Source: Flammeovirgaceae bacterium UBA976 (GTDB taxonomy: Bacteria > Bacteroidota > Bacteroidia > Cytophagales > Cyclobacteriaceae). From it: a DNA stretch of 27,833 bases. A model generated the notes under the pieces. That model ran no database searches. It was not told the origin of the DNA and saw only the letters and a program-made list of their open reading frames with translations. The stretch covers positions 1-27,833 of the forward strand of contig DBBU01000064.1 of the NCBI GenBank assembly GCA_002292365.1. The letters run 5' to 3'. Shown here piece by piece: positions 1 through 8,649 of this stretch. How positions within the stretch are numbered: the stretch's first letter is position 1; each line of letters starts with the position of its first letter. The position numbers were made by a program, and so were the translations under genes.

Positions 1-64
1 TCGCAAACTGATGTGCTATGATTCCAGGGCCTACAATACCCCATTTTATTTTCTTGTTTAACAT
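1..64 (-). CDS. Gfo/Idh/MocA-family dehydrogenase, N-terminal fragment (cut by window edge)
   Basis: Reading the minus strand from the ATG at 62-64, the first 21 codons give MLNKKIKWGIVGPGIIAHQF followed by Ala, and the gene then runs off the window. The G-I-V-G-P-G-I-I-A stretch is the Rossmann nucleotide-binding turn (GxGxxA), and the K-x-K-W-G-I-V-G beginning is typical of Gfo/Idh/MocA NAD(P)-dependent dehydrogenases acting on sugars or polyols. An AGGAAG ribosome-binding-like sequence lies just upstream of the start (minus strand, around 67-72), which supports the start choice. No signal peptide or Tat motif is present in these residues, so it is probably cytoplasmic, unlike the Tat-carrying relative at 14541-16001. 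It is divergent from the sortilin-like gene that starts at 213. The substrate cannot be inferred from this fragment. Confidence 0.72.
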   Translation of the reverse strand, partial: MLNKKIKWGIVGPGIIAHQFA

Positions 65-212
65 CTCTTCCTATAAAGTAACTTATAATTTGCTCAAATT
101 AAATTAAATTAGAGATTATATATGTTGAATCTTGATTGGGATTGCTCTTGCTTAATTAGGCAAGTACTATGTCTCATTTCCACATGCTTTGATCCATTTA
201 AAAGAGAAGATT

Positions 213-3200
213 ATGAAATTTTTTAACTCCGTTACATTTTCATTTTTAATTACCTTCCAAGTATTTTCTCAAGCGCTAGATCATAAAGTATTTGAATCCA
301 CTCAATTTCGATTCATCGGACCAGAAGGAAATAGAGCCATTGCAATCGCCGGAGAACCTGGTAATCCTATGGTTTCCTATATTGGCGCTGCCTCTGGTGG
401 CTTATGGAAAACCCAGGACGGTGGAGTCAAGTGGGCTCCAATGACTGATTCGCTCAACGTTTCCTCTATTGGATCAATTGCTATTGCTCCTTCTGATCCA
501 AATCAGGTTTGGATAGGTACTGGTGAAACCTTTGTGATCCGACCTGCCCATGCCATGGGAGATGGTATTTACCGTTCGATCAATGCAGGTAAAAGTTGGC
601 AACATATGGGTCTTGAAAAAACAGGAAGAATTGGTAGAGTTATCGTACATCCCGACCGTCCTGAAATTATTTATGTTGCAGCACTTGGTCACACCTATGG
701 CCCGCAAAAAGAACGCGGGGTATATAGATCCACAAATGGTGGTAAAGACTGGGAACAAATTCTCTTCATTGATCAAGGTACGGGTGCTGCCGATTTAGCC
801 ATTGATCCTGAAGATCCAAACACCTTATATGCTGCCATGTGGTCCGTTAATATCAACACTTGGGGTCTCAACAGTGGGGGTCCAGGTGGGGGGATCTACA
901 AAAGTACTGATGGCGGAGATTCTTGGGTAGCCCTCGCCACTCAGGGATTACCCGGAGGTAAAAATCGTCCAGTGGGAAAAACGGCAATTGCAGTGTCCCA
1001 TAGCAATCCAAATACTGTTTATGCCCTTTTTGAAATAGATAGCCCCGAGTTGTGGCGTTCAGATAACAAAGGGGCTACCTGGAGGCTAATGAATCAAGAT
1101 CATACTATGAATGAGCGTGCCCCTTATTACACTAGAATAGTGGTAGCACCGGATAATCCTGAGGAAATTTATTTTTTAAGCGTAAGATTCAGTAAATCCG
1201 AAGATGGAGGCAAAACATTAATGAAGAACCCACCCCGAGGGGGGGGAGATAATCATGATATGTGGATCGATCCGCTGCTTCCAAAACGAATGATGGTGGC
1301 CCATGATGGTTGCGCTAGCGTCAGCCTCAATAGAGGGGCCTCTTTCGAACGCATCGTTTTGCCTATAGCTCAAATGTATCATGTCTCTACAGATGATCAA
1401 ATTCCTTATTATGTCTATGGAAATAGACAAGATGGTTGGTCGTACCGCGGTCCAAGCAATAGTCAACAAGGCTATATTCCCGTGGGCTTATGGCGTGGCG
1501 TAGGTGGTTGTGAAAGTGGATTTGCAAAACCTGATCCATTTGATAATAACATTATTTGGTCTGGCTGTTATGATGGCGGTTTAGAGCGCTATGACCTGAC
1601 GACCGGATATGCACGAGAAGTTCGTGTTTGGCCAGAGGCAGGTTATGGGTGGACGCCTGCTGATCTGAAATACCGATGGCATTGGAATTTTCCCCTCAGT
1701 TTTTCACCACATATCAAGCATCGGGTTTATGTGGGTAGCCAGTTTGTACACAAAACAGATGATGGTGGCCAAAGCTGGCAAGTCATCAGTCCTGATTTGA
1801 CCTTAAATCGAAAGGACCATCAGCAAAACTCAGGAGGTATTGCTGTCGATAACCTTATGACTTTTGACGGAGCGACCTTATTTGCCATCGAAGAGTCACC
1901 GCTTGAAGCGGGCCTCATTTGGACAGGAAGTAATGATGGACAAATACAACTGAGTCGAAATGGAGGAGCGATCTGGCAAAATGTTACTCAAAATATTCCA
2001 AACTTACCTCCATGGGGTACGGTGAGTAGTATACATCCGTCTAAATATACAAAAGGCACTGCCTACATCGCCATTGATTTACATCAAATGGGCGACTTTG
2101 GCACCTATCTCTATAAGACTTCTGATTATGGTACGCATTGGGAATCCATTGTTGGGAATGTCCCTCAATCCGTACACAGCTTTGCACATGTATTGAAAGA
2201 AGATCCAAAAAAGAAAGGTATGCTCTATTTAGGACTAGACAATAGTCTACTCATAAGTATTGATGATGGTTTACATTGGATGCCCCTAAAAAACAATCTG
2301 CCCCCTGCCCCCATTTATTGGCTCGAAGTTCAGGAAAATTTTGATGACTTGGTTGTGAGCACCTATGGGCGTGGGTATTATATATTGGATGATCTCTCTG
2401 CTCTTCGCCAATTTAATCCAGATTTAAAGGAGTCTCCACAAGTATTTGATCCCCGAAAGAGCTACCGTCTGAACAATAAAGAGAGTATTAAAACCGATGG
2501 TTACAGCTTTAATTCTGGACAAAACCCTGCTTACGGAACTCCGATCAATTATTATCTCCCAGATACCCCCACCGAAAAGGTTTTGATCGAGATCAGAGAT
2601 GGAAAAAATCACATCATTCGAACTTTAAAAGGATCAAATGAAACTGGAGTAAATCGGGTCATATGGGATTTGAGATACGAGCCAACATACAAACCCCAAC
2701 TACGTACCCTTCCCTCCGGCAGGCCTTGGGTACAGCTCAACGGCGAAGGTTGGAGGCCCCTGGTTACGTGGGATTTAGACTTATGGAGTGGTCAATATGG
2801 CCCGAGGGTAGTCCCTGGTAAGTACACCGCGGTAATTACCATCGATGATGCCTCCTTTGAGAAAGATTTGGTCGTATTGAAAGATCCGCTGGCAAGGGGC
2901 TCCTTGGCAGATTTAGAAGCGCAGGTACAATTCTCCCTGGCTTTGAGGGAGGCGATGAATTTAGCCGTTACGATGATCAATAAAATTGAATACATAAGGA
3001 GTGAGTTATTGCTTCTTAAAACTTCACTTAAAAAGAAATCTGACCTCAAACAAGTAGATCAATTGACGGGTATCGCAACCCAAATTGCAGGATCACTTTA
3101 CGACATCCATCTCACAGGTGCACGAGAAGATGCCTTTCGATCTCCAATGAAATTATATGGGCGCTTAAGTGCCTTGGCCAGTGAAATTAATTCCAGTGGC

Positions 3201-3380
3201 ATTGATTTTAAACCTACGGATCAACAAGGGGCGGTATATGAAGTTTTGAACCAAAGACTTCAAAAGACCAAAGGAGAGTTTGACGAACTGATAGACCATG
3301 ATATCGCTGCATTCAATAAGAAACTCAATGATTTAGACATGCACATTGATATCGAAAAAAAAATAGAAAAAGATAATTAA
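213..3380 (+). CDS. Secreted sortilin/VPS10-like Asp-box beta-propeller protein
   Basis: This encodes about 1055 residues. A signal peptide (MKFF, then a hydrophobic stretch ending F-S-Q-A) shows export; the ATG at 213 is chosen because it begins the signal peptide, while an in-frame TTG at 189 would add eight polar residues before it. Many Asp-box-type turns of the form S-x-D/N-x-G-x-x-W are visible, for example RSTNGGKDW, KSTDGGDSW, KTDDGGQSW and SRNGGAIW, which are the hallmark of large two-lobed propellers annotated as VPS10/sortilin-like or BNR-repeat glycosyl hydrolase-like. After about residue 770 comes a C-terminal Ig-like region with a G-x-N-R-V-x-W-D-L-R-Y motif and a V-P-G-K-Y-T strand, then a helical tail. 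Such proteins are abundant in Bacteroidota; their molecular function is mostly unproven and no catalytic residues can be assigned here. A paralogue lies at 22237-25365. Probably periplasmic or surface-exposed. Confidence 0.87.
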   Translation: MKFFNSVTFSFLITFQVFSQALDHKVFESTQFRFIGPEGNRAIAIAGEPGNPMVSYIGAASGGLWKTQDGGVKWAPMTDSLNVSSIGSIAIAPSDPNQVWIGTGETFVIRPAHAMGDGIYRSINAGKSWQHMGLEKTGRIGRVIVHPDRPEIIYVAALGHTYGPQKERGVYRSTNGGKDWEQILFIDQGTGAADLAIDPEDPNTLYAAMWSVNINTWGLNSGGPGGGIYKSTDGGDSWVALATQGLPGGKNRPVGKTAIAVSHSNPNTVYALFEIDSPELWRSDNKGATWRLMNQDHTMNERAPYYTRIVVAPDNPEEIYFLSVRFSKSEDGGKTLMKNPPRGGGDNHDMWIDPLLPKRMMVAHDGCASVSLNRGASFERIVLPIAQMYHVSTDDQIPYYVYGNRQDGWSYRGPSNSQQGYIPVGLWRGVGGCESGFAKPDPFDNNIIWSGCYDGGLERYDLTTGYAREVRVWPEAGYGWTPADLKYRWHWNFPLSFSPHIKHRVYVGSQFVHKTDDGGQSWQVISPDLTLNRKDHQQNSGGIAVDNLMTFDGATLFAIEESPLEAGLIWTGSNDGQIQLSRNGGAIWQNVTQNIPNLPPWGTVSSIHPSKYTKGTAYIAIDLHQMGDFGTYLYKTSDYGTHWESIVGNVPQSVHSFAHVLKEDPKKKGMLYLGLDNSLLISIDDGLHWMPLKNNLPPAPIYWLEVQENFDDLVVSTYGRGYYILDDLSALRQFNPDLKESPQVFDPRKSYRLNNKESIKTDGYSFNSGQNPAYGTPINYYLPDTPTEKVLIEIRDGKNHIIRTLKGSNETGVNRVIWDLRYEPTYKPQLRTLPSGRPWVQLNGEGWRPLVTWDLDLWSGQYGPRVVPGKYTAVITIDDASFEKDLVVLKDPLARGSLADLEAQVQFSLALREAMNLAVTMINKIEYIRSELLLLKTSLKKKSDLKQVDQLTGIATQIAGSLYDIHLTGAREDAFRSPMKLYGRLSALASEINSSGIDFKPTDQQGAVYEVLNQRLQKTKGEFDELIDHDIAAFNKKLNDLDMHIDIEKKIEKDN

Positions 3381-3442
3381 TCTTGCCCGAACATAATATT
3401 TTACATATTATAGGCTGAAATATATCATATCAAGTATTTCAA

Positions 3443-4342
3443 ATGAATAAACCATCAAAAAAAAAGGAACGAAAAAATAAAAACAAATTAACACTTGTTA
3501 AGATTACCAATTCGGACTTTGATAAAATCAAATCAGCTCAAGATCTTGAGGATTTTTTAAAAGTCAAAGGTGCCCACTTTAAGATACCAGATCCCGAAAA
3601 GGATTACGAATACCAACTAAAAAAACTCCAAGTCGAATTGGTTAAATTACAGAGTTGGGTAATCAAAAATCAAAAGAGGGTCATTGTGATTTTTGAGGGG
3701 CGAGATACCTCCGGTAAAGGGGGTGCCATCAAGCGATTCACAGAACATCTGAATCCAAGGGCCATGCGCGTAATTGCCATGCCCAAGCCAACAGAATTAG
3801 AAAAAAAACAATGGTATTTTCGGAAATACATCCAAGAATTGCCTGAAGCAGGAGAAATTGTCTTTTTTGACCGAAGCTGGTACAATAGGGCCGTAGTAGA
3901 GCCTGTCATGGAATTTTGCTCCCCCGCGGAATATGATCGATTTATGCGTCAAGTTTCTGAGTTTGAGCATATGCTATTTGAAGACGGAATTTCATTAGTT
4001 AAATTATGGTATTCTATAACCAAAGAAGAACAACTTAAAAGGTTCTCGGAAAGAAAAGACAATCCCTTGAAAAGATGGAAATTTAGCCCCGTAGATGAAA
4101 TGGGTCAGCAACTATGGGATAAATATACGTACTATAAAGAGCAGATGTTCAGCAAAACACATACTTCCTTTAGTCCTTGGATCATCGTCAAGACCAATGA
4201 TAAAAAAACCGCCCGCCTCGAAAGTATCAGGTATCTATTGTCCTACTTTGAATATGACGATAAATTAGAGGCCTCCACTCGGGTATTACCTGATCCCAAT
4301 GTCATCATGAGGTTTCATCAATCATTCCAGCACATTGATTAA
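3443..4342 (+). CDS. ppk2: Polyphosphate kinase 2 family protein (first of tandem pair)
   Basis: PPK2 enzymes transfer phosphate between inorganic polyphosphate and nucleotides in the cytoplasm. The 299-residue protein carries the Walker A loop GRDTSGKG at residues 86-93 (Lys92), the Walker B-like D-R-S-W-Y-N-R at 143-149, and the lid segment with N-P-L-K-R-W-K-F-S-P-x-D around 207-218. The spacing and the W-K-F-S-P sequence resemble class I PPK2 (nucleoside diphosphate kinases using polyP), but class cannot be proven by eye. The N-terminus is a strongly basic Lys/Asn tail of about 18 residues, which could contact polyphosphate (inference). The stop TAA at 4340-4342 is one base before the ATG of the next PPK2, so the two are almost certainly co-translated. 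The gene follows the sortilin-like gene after 62 bp. Confidence 0.93.
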   Translation: MNKPSKKKERKNKNKLTLVKITNSDFDKIKSAQDLEDFLKVKGAHFKIPDPEKDYEYQLKKLQVELVKLQSWVIKNQKRVIVIFEGRDTSGKGGAIKRFTEHLNPRAMRVIAMPKPTELEKKQWYFRKYIQELPEAGEIVFFDRSWYNRAVVEPVMEFCSPAEYDRFMRQVSEFEHMLFEDGISLVKLWYSITKEEQLKRFSERKDNPLKRWKFSPVDEMGQQLWDKYTYYKEQMFSKTHTSFSPWIIVKTNDKKTARLESIRYLLSYFEYDDKLEASTRVLPDPNVIMRFHQSFQHID

Positions 4343-4343
4343 T

Positions 4344-5126
4344 ATGGAAAAAACAAATTTCAGCAGTCAGGAGTTAAAGCTACTCAGCACTAAAAAAGCA
4401 TTAAAAATGATGCTCAAATCGGGAGATAAGTTCTCTCCCGAAAGGACTTTAAAAACACTCAGGTATGAAAAAGAACTTGAAAGTCTACAAAATGAGCTCA
4501 TTGAGTTACAAAATTGGGTGATCACACAAAAGCAAAGAGTTTGTATCCTTTTTGAAGGCCGAGATGCCGCAGGTAAAGGCGGTGCCATTAGACGTATTAC
4601 GCATCATTTAAATCCGCGTTTTTATACGGTCAATGCGCTACCTAAGCCCAGTGAAAAAGAGATGGGACAATGGTATTTTCAGCGCTACATAAATAAGCTT
4701 CCCAATCCTTCTAATATCGTTTTTTTTGATCGAAGTTGGTACAATAGAGCGGTGGTCGAACCCGTCAACGGATTTTGTACAACCCAAGAGTATGAACACT
4801 TTTTGAATGAAGTGAATGGTTTTGAGGAAATGCTGGTCAATGATGGTATTATTTTAATCAAATTATACATTTCTATTACCAAGGATGAACAGCAATTGAG
4901 ATTCAATGAAATGCAAAGTAATCCTTTGAAACGCTGGAAAGTAACCGCAGTCGATTTAAAAGCACAAGATCTTTGGGATCAATACACCCTTTATAAGCAA
5001 CGTATGTTCGAAAAAACGAATACAGAAAAAAATCCTTGGATTATCGTCCAAGCCAATAAAAAGGCTAAGGCACGGAGTCAAATAATCAAAACAATTTTGA
5101 GTAAAGTTCCTTATCAAACCCCATGA
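4344..5126 (+). CDS. ppk2: Polyphosphate kinase 2 family protein (second of tandem pair)
   Basis: A 260-residue paralogue of the preceding gene. Walker A is GRDAAGKG at residues 72-79 (Lys78), Walker B-like D-R-S-W-Y-N-R begins at residue 129, and the lid has N-P-L-K-R-W-K but then V-T-A-V-D where the first copy has F-S-P-V-D. The ATG at 4344 is chosen over a TTG at 4335 because it leaves a one-base spacer after the first gene; the TTG would overlap it. The basic N-terminal tail of the first copy is replaced by a shorter acidic/basic helix. The lid difference and the overall divergence imply that the two copies have different nucleotide preference or act as a hetero-oligomer (inference). The gene ends in an ATGA overlap with the M61 peptidase gene, so it sits in a four-gene coupled run. 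Confidence 0.92.
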   Translation: MEKTNFSSQELKLLSTKKALKMMLKSGDKFSPERTLKTLRYEKELESLQNELIELQNWVITQKQRVCILFEGRDAAGKGGAIRRITHHLNPRFYTVNALPKPSEKEMGQWYFQRYINKLPNPSNIVFFDRSWYNRAVVEPVNGFCTTQEYEHFLNEVNGFEEMLVNDGIILIKLYISITKDEQQLRFNEMQSNPLKRWKVTAVDLKAQDLWDQYTLYKQRMFEKTNTEKNPWIIVQANKKAKARSQIIKTILSKVPYQTP

Positions 5127-6937
5127 AGTTAATATTTATACTAGGGGTGATGCTAGGGTGGCTATTCTACCCCTGCTTAGGTCAAAACATTGAATACAAT
5201 GTATCCTTCGAAAAGGTTATTCACCATATAGCCGATATTGAGGTGGTTTTTAAAGATATTGGGAAGGAGCCTCTCGTCACAAGAATGAGCCGCAGCTCCC
5301 CAGGTAGATATGCTTTACATGAATTTGCCAAAAATGTGTACGATGTCAGTGCTTCAGATCAAAATGGAAATAACCTGAATATTCAAAAAAAAGATCCCTA
5401 CCAATGGGAAGTCATTAATCATAAAGGTTACGTAAAGATTCATTATAAATTGTTTGCTAATAGAGGTGATGGTACTTACAGTCAAATTGACGAAACCCAT
5501 GGCCACTTAAACAGTCCCGCCACCTTCATGTATGCCCCTGATTTTAAGGCCCGACCACATCAAATCACATTCAATCTATCTCCCGATTTAGATTGGCGTG
5601 TGGCGACCCAGCTAGAGCATATAGGTGATGGTGTTTATCGTGCCCCCGATCTTGATTACTTGATGGACAGTCCAATAGAACTGAGCAATTATCAACTGAA
5701 GGAATTTGTCTTAAAGCACGATCACAAGAAGTATAAAATTCAATTTGTGCTTCACGGTGAAGCTGATGCTGAGGATTTTAATGATTATTTTGAAAAGGTT
5801 CAAAAGATCGTTCGCGAAGAAGTTAGGGTCTTTGGCGACCTTCCAGATTTTGATTTTAAGAGATATACTTTTTTAGCTTGCTATGCACCCAATGTAAATG
5901 GAGACGGTATGGAGCATCGCAATTCTACGATATTAACAGAAAGTCAAGACCTTAACTCCAAACCACTCAATCATATTGCTACGGCGGCCCATGAATTTTT
6001 TCATTCTTGGAATGTTGAACGCATACGCCCAAAATCCTTAGAACCTTTTGATTTTGAGGAAGCCAATATGTCAGATGCGCTCTGGTTTGCTGAGGGGTTT
6101 ACCAATTATTATACAAACCTTATTTTATGCCGAACCGGATTAATCAGTGAAGAAAATTACTTAAAGCGAGTCGAAATAGAACTCAATGCTGTTTGGAATG
6201 CGCCTGGTATAAACCACCGCTCTCCTATCGAAATGAGTTATCAAGCGCCGTTTGTCGATGCCGCGCGCAGTGTGGATCCTGTAAACAGGGAAAATACTTT
6301 CGTGTCCTATTATACCTATGGAAGTGTTTTGGGTTTGGCGCTTGATCTTGCGCTTAGAAATATGAACAATGACTTGACTTTGGATGGATATATGCAGCTG
6401 ATTTGGCAGAAATATGGTATTCCAACACAGGCTTATGAATTGTCAGATCTAAGAACGACTTTAGCTCAATATGCCGGTGCTGTTTTTGCTGATTTTTTCT
6501 TTGAATCCTTCATTTATAATGCCAAGCAACCCAACTATCAAAAAGGGTTTGAAAATGTCGGCATCTCCTACGAAATCCAAAATTCAACAACCCCTTTTTT
6601 CGGAGCAATGGTCTCAAACATTGGGGAAAAATTCACCCTAGTAAGTAATCCTTTAGAAGGTACTTCTAGCTATCAAGCTGGGCTTTCCTATGGAGATGTT
6701 ATTCTCGAGATAGGTGGTGAAAAAATGAGCTCTGAAATCTCCTTTGATGCATTTATTCGCTCCCATTACCTTCCCGGACAGGCAACTAACTTGATCATTG
6801 AAAGACATGGAAAAACCAAATCGGTGCGTTTAGAATTTAAGCCTTATCCTCAAATAATTTTAAAACTTCTACCCCATGCACCCGCTAAATCACAATTTCT
6901 TCTGCGAAAATGGTTAGACTCAAAAACATCAAAATGA
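5123..6937 (+). CDS. Secreted M61 family metallopeptidase with PDZ domain
   Basis: The 604-residue protein begins with a signal peptide (MKLIFILGVML, ending C-L-G-Q), so it acts outside the cytoplasm. The zinc site is visible as H-E-F-F-H at residues 290-294, followed by W-N, with the third ligand in W-F-A-E-G-F-T-N-Y-Y at about Glu324. Upstream, G-M-E-H-R-N-S at 262-268 is a conserved feature of M61 peptidases. A PDZ domain occupies about residues 500-580 (Y-Q-A-G-L-S-Y-G-D-V-I-L-E-I-G-G). M61 members are glycyl aminopeptidase-like and about 600 residues long, so this is full length with its active-site residues intact. It starts within the ATGA of the upstream PPK2 stop and ends within the ATGA start of the DinB-like gene. 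The physiological substrate is unknown; co-transcription with polyphosphate enzymes gives no obvious biochemical link. Confidence 0.93.
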   Translation: MKLIFILGVMLGWLFYPCLGQNIEYNVSFEKVIHHIADIEVVFKDIGKEPLVTRMSRSSPGRYALHEFAKNVYDVSASDQNGNNLNIQKKDPYQWEVINHKGYVKIHYKLFANRGDGTYSQIDETHGHLNSPATFMYAPDFKARPHQITFNLSPDLDWRVATQLEHIGDGVYRAPDLDYLMDSPIELSNYQLKEFVLKHDHKKYKIQFVLHGEADAEDFNDYFEKVQKIVREEVRVFGDLPDFDFKRYTFLACYAPNVNGDGMEHRNSTILTESQDLNSKPLNHIATAAHEFFHSWNVERIRPKSLEPFDFEEANMSDALWFAEGFTNYYTNLILCRTGLISEENYLKRVEIELNAVWNAPGINHRSPIEMSYQAPFVDAARSVDPVNRENTFVSYYTYGSVLGLALDLALRNMNNDLTLDGYMQLIWQKYGIPTQAYELSDLRTTLAQYAGAVFADFFFESFIYNAKQPNYQKGFENVGISYEIQNSTTPFFGAMVSNIGEKFTLVSNPLEGTSSYQAGLSYGDVILEIGGEKMSSEISFDAFIRSHYLPGQATNLIIERHGKTKSVRLEFKPYPQIILKLLPHAPAKSQFLLRKWLDSKTSK

Positions 6938-7428
6938 ATCCACTTGCGCTAGAGATAATAAAGACGTCCTGTTGTTATTTCAAAGAAAATAATCTGAAAG
7001 TAATCAAATGCTTGGATACCTTAGATGAATCTGCTCTATGGCATCGTCCCAATGAAGTCTCAAATGCCATTGGAAATCAGGTATTGCATCTTTGCGGCAA
7101 TATCCATCAATATGTCATTTCCTCATTAGGCAATCAAAAAGATATTAGGAACCGACCTATGGAATTCTCTGAAAGGAATGGCCATTCTAAGAAAGAATTA
7201 ATTTCTTTAATCAACCAAACGGTCGCTGCCGCGCTAGACATTATTGCGTCGATTGATGAAACCACCCTCCTAAAGGTTCGCCCCGTTCAAACGTACTCCT
7301 TTAGCGGGGTTCAGGTATTGATTCATGCCACTGAACATTTTTCCTACCATACCGGACAAATTGCCTTTTGGACCAAGTATCTTACAAATAAAGACCTCGG
7401 GTTTTATGCCCACCAAGATCTCAATTGA
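6934..7428 (+). CDS. DinB/DUF1572-like metal-binding four-helix protein
   Basis: The product of 164 residues (from the ATG at 6934) fits the DinB superfamily, helical-bundle proteins whose three histidines bind a divalent metal. His52 lies in H-L-C-G-N-I-H, and the C-terminal H-x-x-x-H motif (His135 and His139 within E-H-F-S-Y-H-T-G-Q-I) completes the likely triad. The start at 6934 is preferred over the in-frame ATG at 6910 because it overlaps the M61 stop as ATGA, the same junction type as elsewhere in this run. Family members include DNA-damage-inducible proteins and thiol transferases such as bacillithiol or mycothiol S-transferases; no partner shows which applies here. It is the last gene of the coupled run, followed by a 239-bp gap. 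Confidence 0.85.
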   Translation: MNPLALEIIKTSCCYFKENNLKVIKCLDTLDESALWHRPNEVSNAIGNQVLHLCGNIHQYVISSLGNQKDIRNRPMEFSERNGHSKKELISLINQTVAAALDIIASIDETTLLKVRPVQTYSFSGVQVLIHATEHFSYHTGQIAFWTKYLTNKDLGFYAHQDLN

Positions 7429-7667
7429 AAAGATCGTTGAGACGCATGAAATCCGTACTCCTCGTCTAGCCATAAGAATCAGTTACCAATGACTTCCAAA
7501 GAAGAATGAAGTGCTCTTGATTTATAAATTGACGTATTCAAATTTTAGTAAGCATCAATTGATCATATAAAATTGGTTTATTATCCCAATTATTTCAGAA
7601 TATGTTTTTTCTCATCTCAATGCACTTTAAATTGAATGCTTATTGATTTTTTTATTTAAAAAAAACT

Positions 7668-8114
7668 ATGATTACTTGGAATGACGTTATAAAATTTGCC
7701 TCAAAAGGAAATCCAGAGCCCGAACGAAGGGTGGAAAAATCTGATCATGAATGGAAAGATTTGCTCACAGTTGAACAATATAAAATAACCCGACTTAAGG
7801 GTACCGAACCTGCAGGCACAGGTGCCCTCTGTCATGCCCATGAAGCAGGCGTATATAGCTGTTCATGCTGCGATACTGAATTATTCGATTCCACCATCAA
7901 ATTTGAATCAGGATCAGGATGGCCCAGCTTTACCCAACCTATTGATATAGCCTCAGTAAAATATGTGAAAGACGACTCTTTTGGCATGATTCGTGTAGAA
8001 GTTATGTGTAACGTCTGCGATGGGCATTTAGGTCATGTTTTTCCGGATGGGCCGGAGCCAAGTGGTTTACGGTATTGTATAAATTCTGAGTCTATTAAAT
8101 TAATTAAAGATTGA
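7668..8114 (+). CDS. msrB: Peptide-methionine (R)-S-oxide reductase MsrB
   Basis: MsrB reduces the R epimer of methionine sulfoxide in oxidised proteins, using thioredoxin-type reductant. The 148-residue product has the catalytic Cys137 in R-Y-C-I-N-S, and the structural zinc site formed by C65-x-x-C68 and C114-x-x-C117. The core S-G-S-G-W-P-S-F motif is present, with Ser where many MsrBs have a resolving Cys, so resolution probably uses another cysteine such as Cys55 or Cys67 (inference). There is no signal peptide, so it is cytoplasmic. Catalytic Cys is encoded by TGT, so this is not a selenoprotein. The gene starts a coupled run with msrA one base after its stop. Confidence 0.95.
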   Translation: MITWNDVIKFASKGNPEPERRVEKSDHEWKDLLTVEQYKITRLKGTEPAGTGALCHAHEAGVYSCSCCDTELFDSTIKFESGSGWPSFTQPIDIASVKYVKDDSFGMIRVEVMCNVCDGHLGHVFPDGPEPSGLRYCINSESIKLIKD

Positions 8115-8115
8115 T

Positions 8116-8649
8116 ATGAGTGCGGAGATCATAACGATAGGTGGGGGCTGTTTTTGGTGTATTGAAGCAATAATGCAGCGCGTCAAAGGGGTTACCAAAG
8201 TTGAATCTGGGTACAGCGGAGGGCTGGCCCCCGGGTATCCTACTTATAGAGAAGTTTGTTCTGGTCTTACTGGTCATGCAGAGGTAGTAAGAGTCACCTT
8301 CGAAAACGAAGAGATTTCGTTGCGCGATTTACTGACCATTTTTATGACCTTACATGATCCGACTCAATTGAATGGGCAAGGTGCTGACCTGGGCACACAA
8401 TATAGATCAGTTATCTATTATCAATCCGATGATCAGCGCGCTACCGCTGATGCTGTTTTTATTGAATTAAAAGATTATTTCGATGCTCCCCTCGTTACCG
8501 AAATATCCCCTGCCCTACCTTTCTATTTGGCAGAAGCAGATCACCATGACTATTACAATCAAAATAGCCAAGCGGGTTATTGCAGAGCCGTCATTCAACC
8601 TAAATTAACTAAACTCCGAAGCAAGTATGTAGATAGATTCGTAGAATGA
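8116..8649 (+). CDS. msrA: Peptide-methionine (S)-S-oxide reductase MsrA
   Basis: MsrA reduces the S epimer of free and protein-bound methionine sulfoxide. The 177-residue protein has the family signature G-C-F-W-C at residues 11-15 (nucleophile Cys12), followed by S-G-Y-S-G-G, and the H-H-D-Y-Y segment and recycling Cys156 near the C-terminus (Q-A-G-Y-C). No signal peptide is present. The start is one base after msrB (stop at 8114, ATG at 8116), and the stop overlaps the next gene as ATGA. The pair covers both sulfoxide diastereomers; its linkage to an outer-membrane receptor is discussed in the findings. Confidence 0.96.
   Translation: MSAEIITIGGGCFWCIEAIMQRVKGVTKVESGYSGGLAPGYPTYREVCSGLTGHAEVVRVTFENEEISLRDLLTIFMTLHDPTQLNGQGADLGTQYRSVIYYQSDDQRATADAVFIELKDYFDAPLVTEISPALPFYLAEADHHDYYNQNSQAGYCRAVIQPKLTKLRSKYVDRFVE

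Noticed and set aside
189..212. Upstream TTG start for the first sortilin-like gene
   Set aside because: It would place eight polar residues before a good signal peptide; the ATG at 213 fits better.
474..776. Minus-strand open frame of 100 codons inside the first sortilin-like gene
   Set aside because: It lies antisense within a well-supported coding region, with no recognisable protein features; other opposite-strand frames such as 15504-15824 were dropped for the same reason.
7429..7667. Bacteroidota-type promoter (TTG and TAnnTTTG boxes) before msrB
   Set aside because: A TATGTTTT near-match exists, but with wrong last base and unsuitable spacing to a TTG; no promoter could be supported by eye.
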